Shown here: piece after piece, positions 5,098 to 5,202 of the stretch
Layout of the letters: each line of letters begins with the position of its first letter
How positions within the stretch are numbered: the first letter of the stretch is position 1
NCBI GenBank assembly: GCA_020442095.1
Contig: JAGRKY010000414.1
Location: forward strand, 1-5,202
DNA: 5,202 nucleotides
DNA from: Bauldia sp.
Lineage (GTDB): Bacteria; Pseudomonadota; Alphaproteobacteria; Rhizobiales; Kaistiaceae
Direction: 5' to 3'
Program-made: the position numbers and the translations under genes
The notes under the pieces: model-generated
The model's database searches: none
Seen by the model: only the letters and a program-made list of their open reading frames with translations
Told to the model about the DNA's origin: nothing

Positions 5098-5202
5098 GCG
5101 CCAGGGCAAAGACCGTTACGCCGACGAAGCAGCCGGCATCGGGAACACGGACGATCAACCTCGCGCTGCAGGGCGGGGGCGCGCATGGCGCCTTCACCTG
5201 GG
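5094..5202 (+). CDS. Patatin-like protein, third paralogue, N-terminus only (cut by window edge); PatD-type partner of bdhA
   Basis: Thirty-six codons are present from the GTG at 5094, which overlaps the bdhA stop as GTGA. A variable, basic, Thr/Pro-containing leader (residues 1-20) is followed by INLALQGGGAHGAFTW (21-36), the first beta-strand and oxyanion loop of a patatin. It is nearly the same as the two complete patatins upstream, INLALQGGGGHGAFAW and VKLALQGGGAIGAFTW. The nucleophile elbow and catalytic Asp lie beyond the window. No in-frame ATG is available in the visible part. Position directly after bdhA matches the bdhA-patD operon I recall from Legionella and other PHB-storing bacteria. 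The product is probably a cytosolic esterase or lipase acting on storage-polymer or lipid esters, but this is not established. Confidence 0.85.
   Translation, partial: MSARAKTVTPTKQPASGTRTINLALQGGGAHGAFTW

Noticed and set aside
3295..5109. A 604-codon open frame on the minus strand opposite bdhA and through zur in another frame
   Set aside because: It is antisense to the fully conserved bdhA and out of frame with zur. The composition is that of a shadow frame and no domain is recognisable.

Overview
The window is high-GC (roughly two-thirds G+C by eye), densely packed bacterial DNA with 4-base gene overlaps. The protein types suggest an alphaproteobacterium: an IspG with the family's typical alphaproteobacterial wording, a Zur-type Fur regulator, a polyhydroxybutyrate-style BdhA and GGGAHGAF-type patatins. 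The species cannot be named from this window. I see no tRNA, rRNA, insertion sequence, CRISPR array or prophage gene.

Layout, left to right. (1) 1-470, minus strand: the N-terminal part of ispG (MEP isoprenoid pathway), running off the left edge. (2) 471-590: a 120-base divergent intergenic region with several inverted repeats. (3) 591-2632, plus strand: two tandem patatin-like phospholipase/esterase genes overlapping by ATGA. They are full-length paralogues. The first has a canonical GASAG nucleophile elbow and the second an altered ATSGG elbow. (4) 2633-2794: a 162-base gap, then a cyclase-family (kynurenine formamidase / isatin hydrolase-like) metal hydrolase, 2795-3598. (5) 3671-4162, minus strand: zur, convergent with the cyclase gene. 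(6) 4163-4314: a divergent intergenic region holding the only AT-rich stretch, with a 9-base direct repeat and palindromes. (7) 4315-5097, plus strand: bdhA, D-3-hydroxybutyrate dehydrogenase, with every catalytic residue present. (8) 5094 to the right edge: the start of a third patatin-like gene overlapping bdhA by GTGA.

The most coherent functional unit is bdhA plus the patatin gene, an arrangement I recall as the bdhA-patD operon of Legionella pneumophila and other PHB-storing proteobacteria. BdhA oxidises 3-hydroxybutyrate released from storage polymer to acetoacetate; the role of the patatin partner is not settled. Finding two more patatins of the same subfamily about 2.5 kb upstream suggests local expansion of this enzyme group. 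The cyclase and zur genes have no obvious pathway link to the patatins. Nothing here clearly amounts to a new biological system. The best leads are the three-member patatin cluster, the contrasting active-site changes among its members, and the ordered repeats between zur and bdhA.
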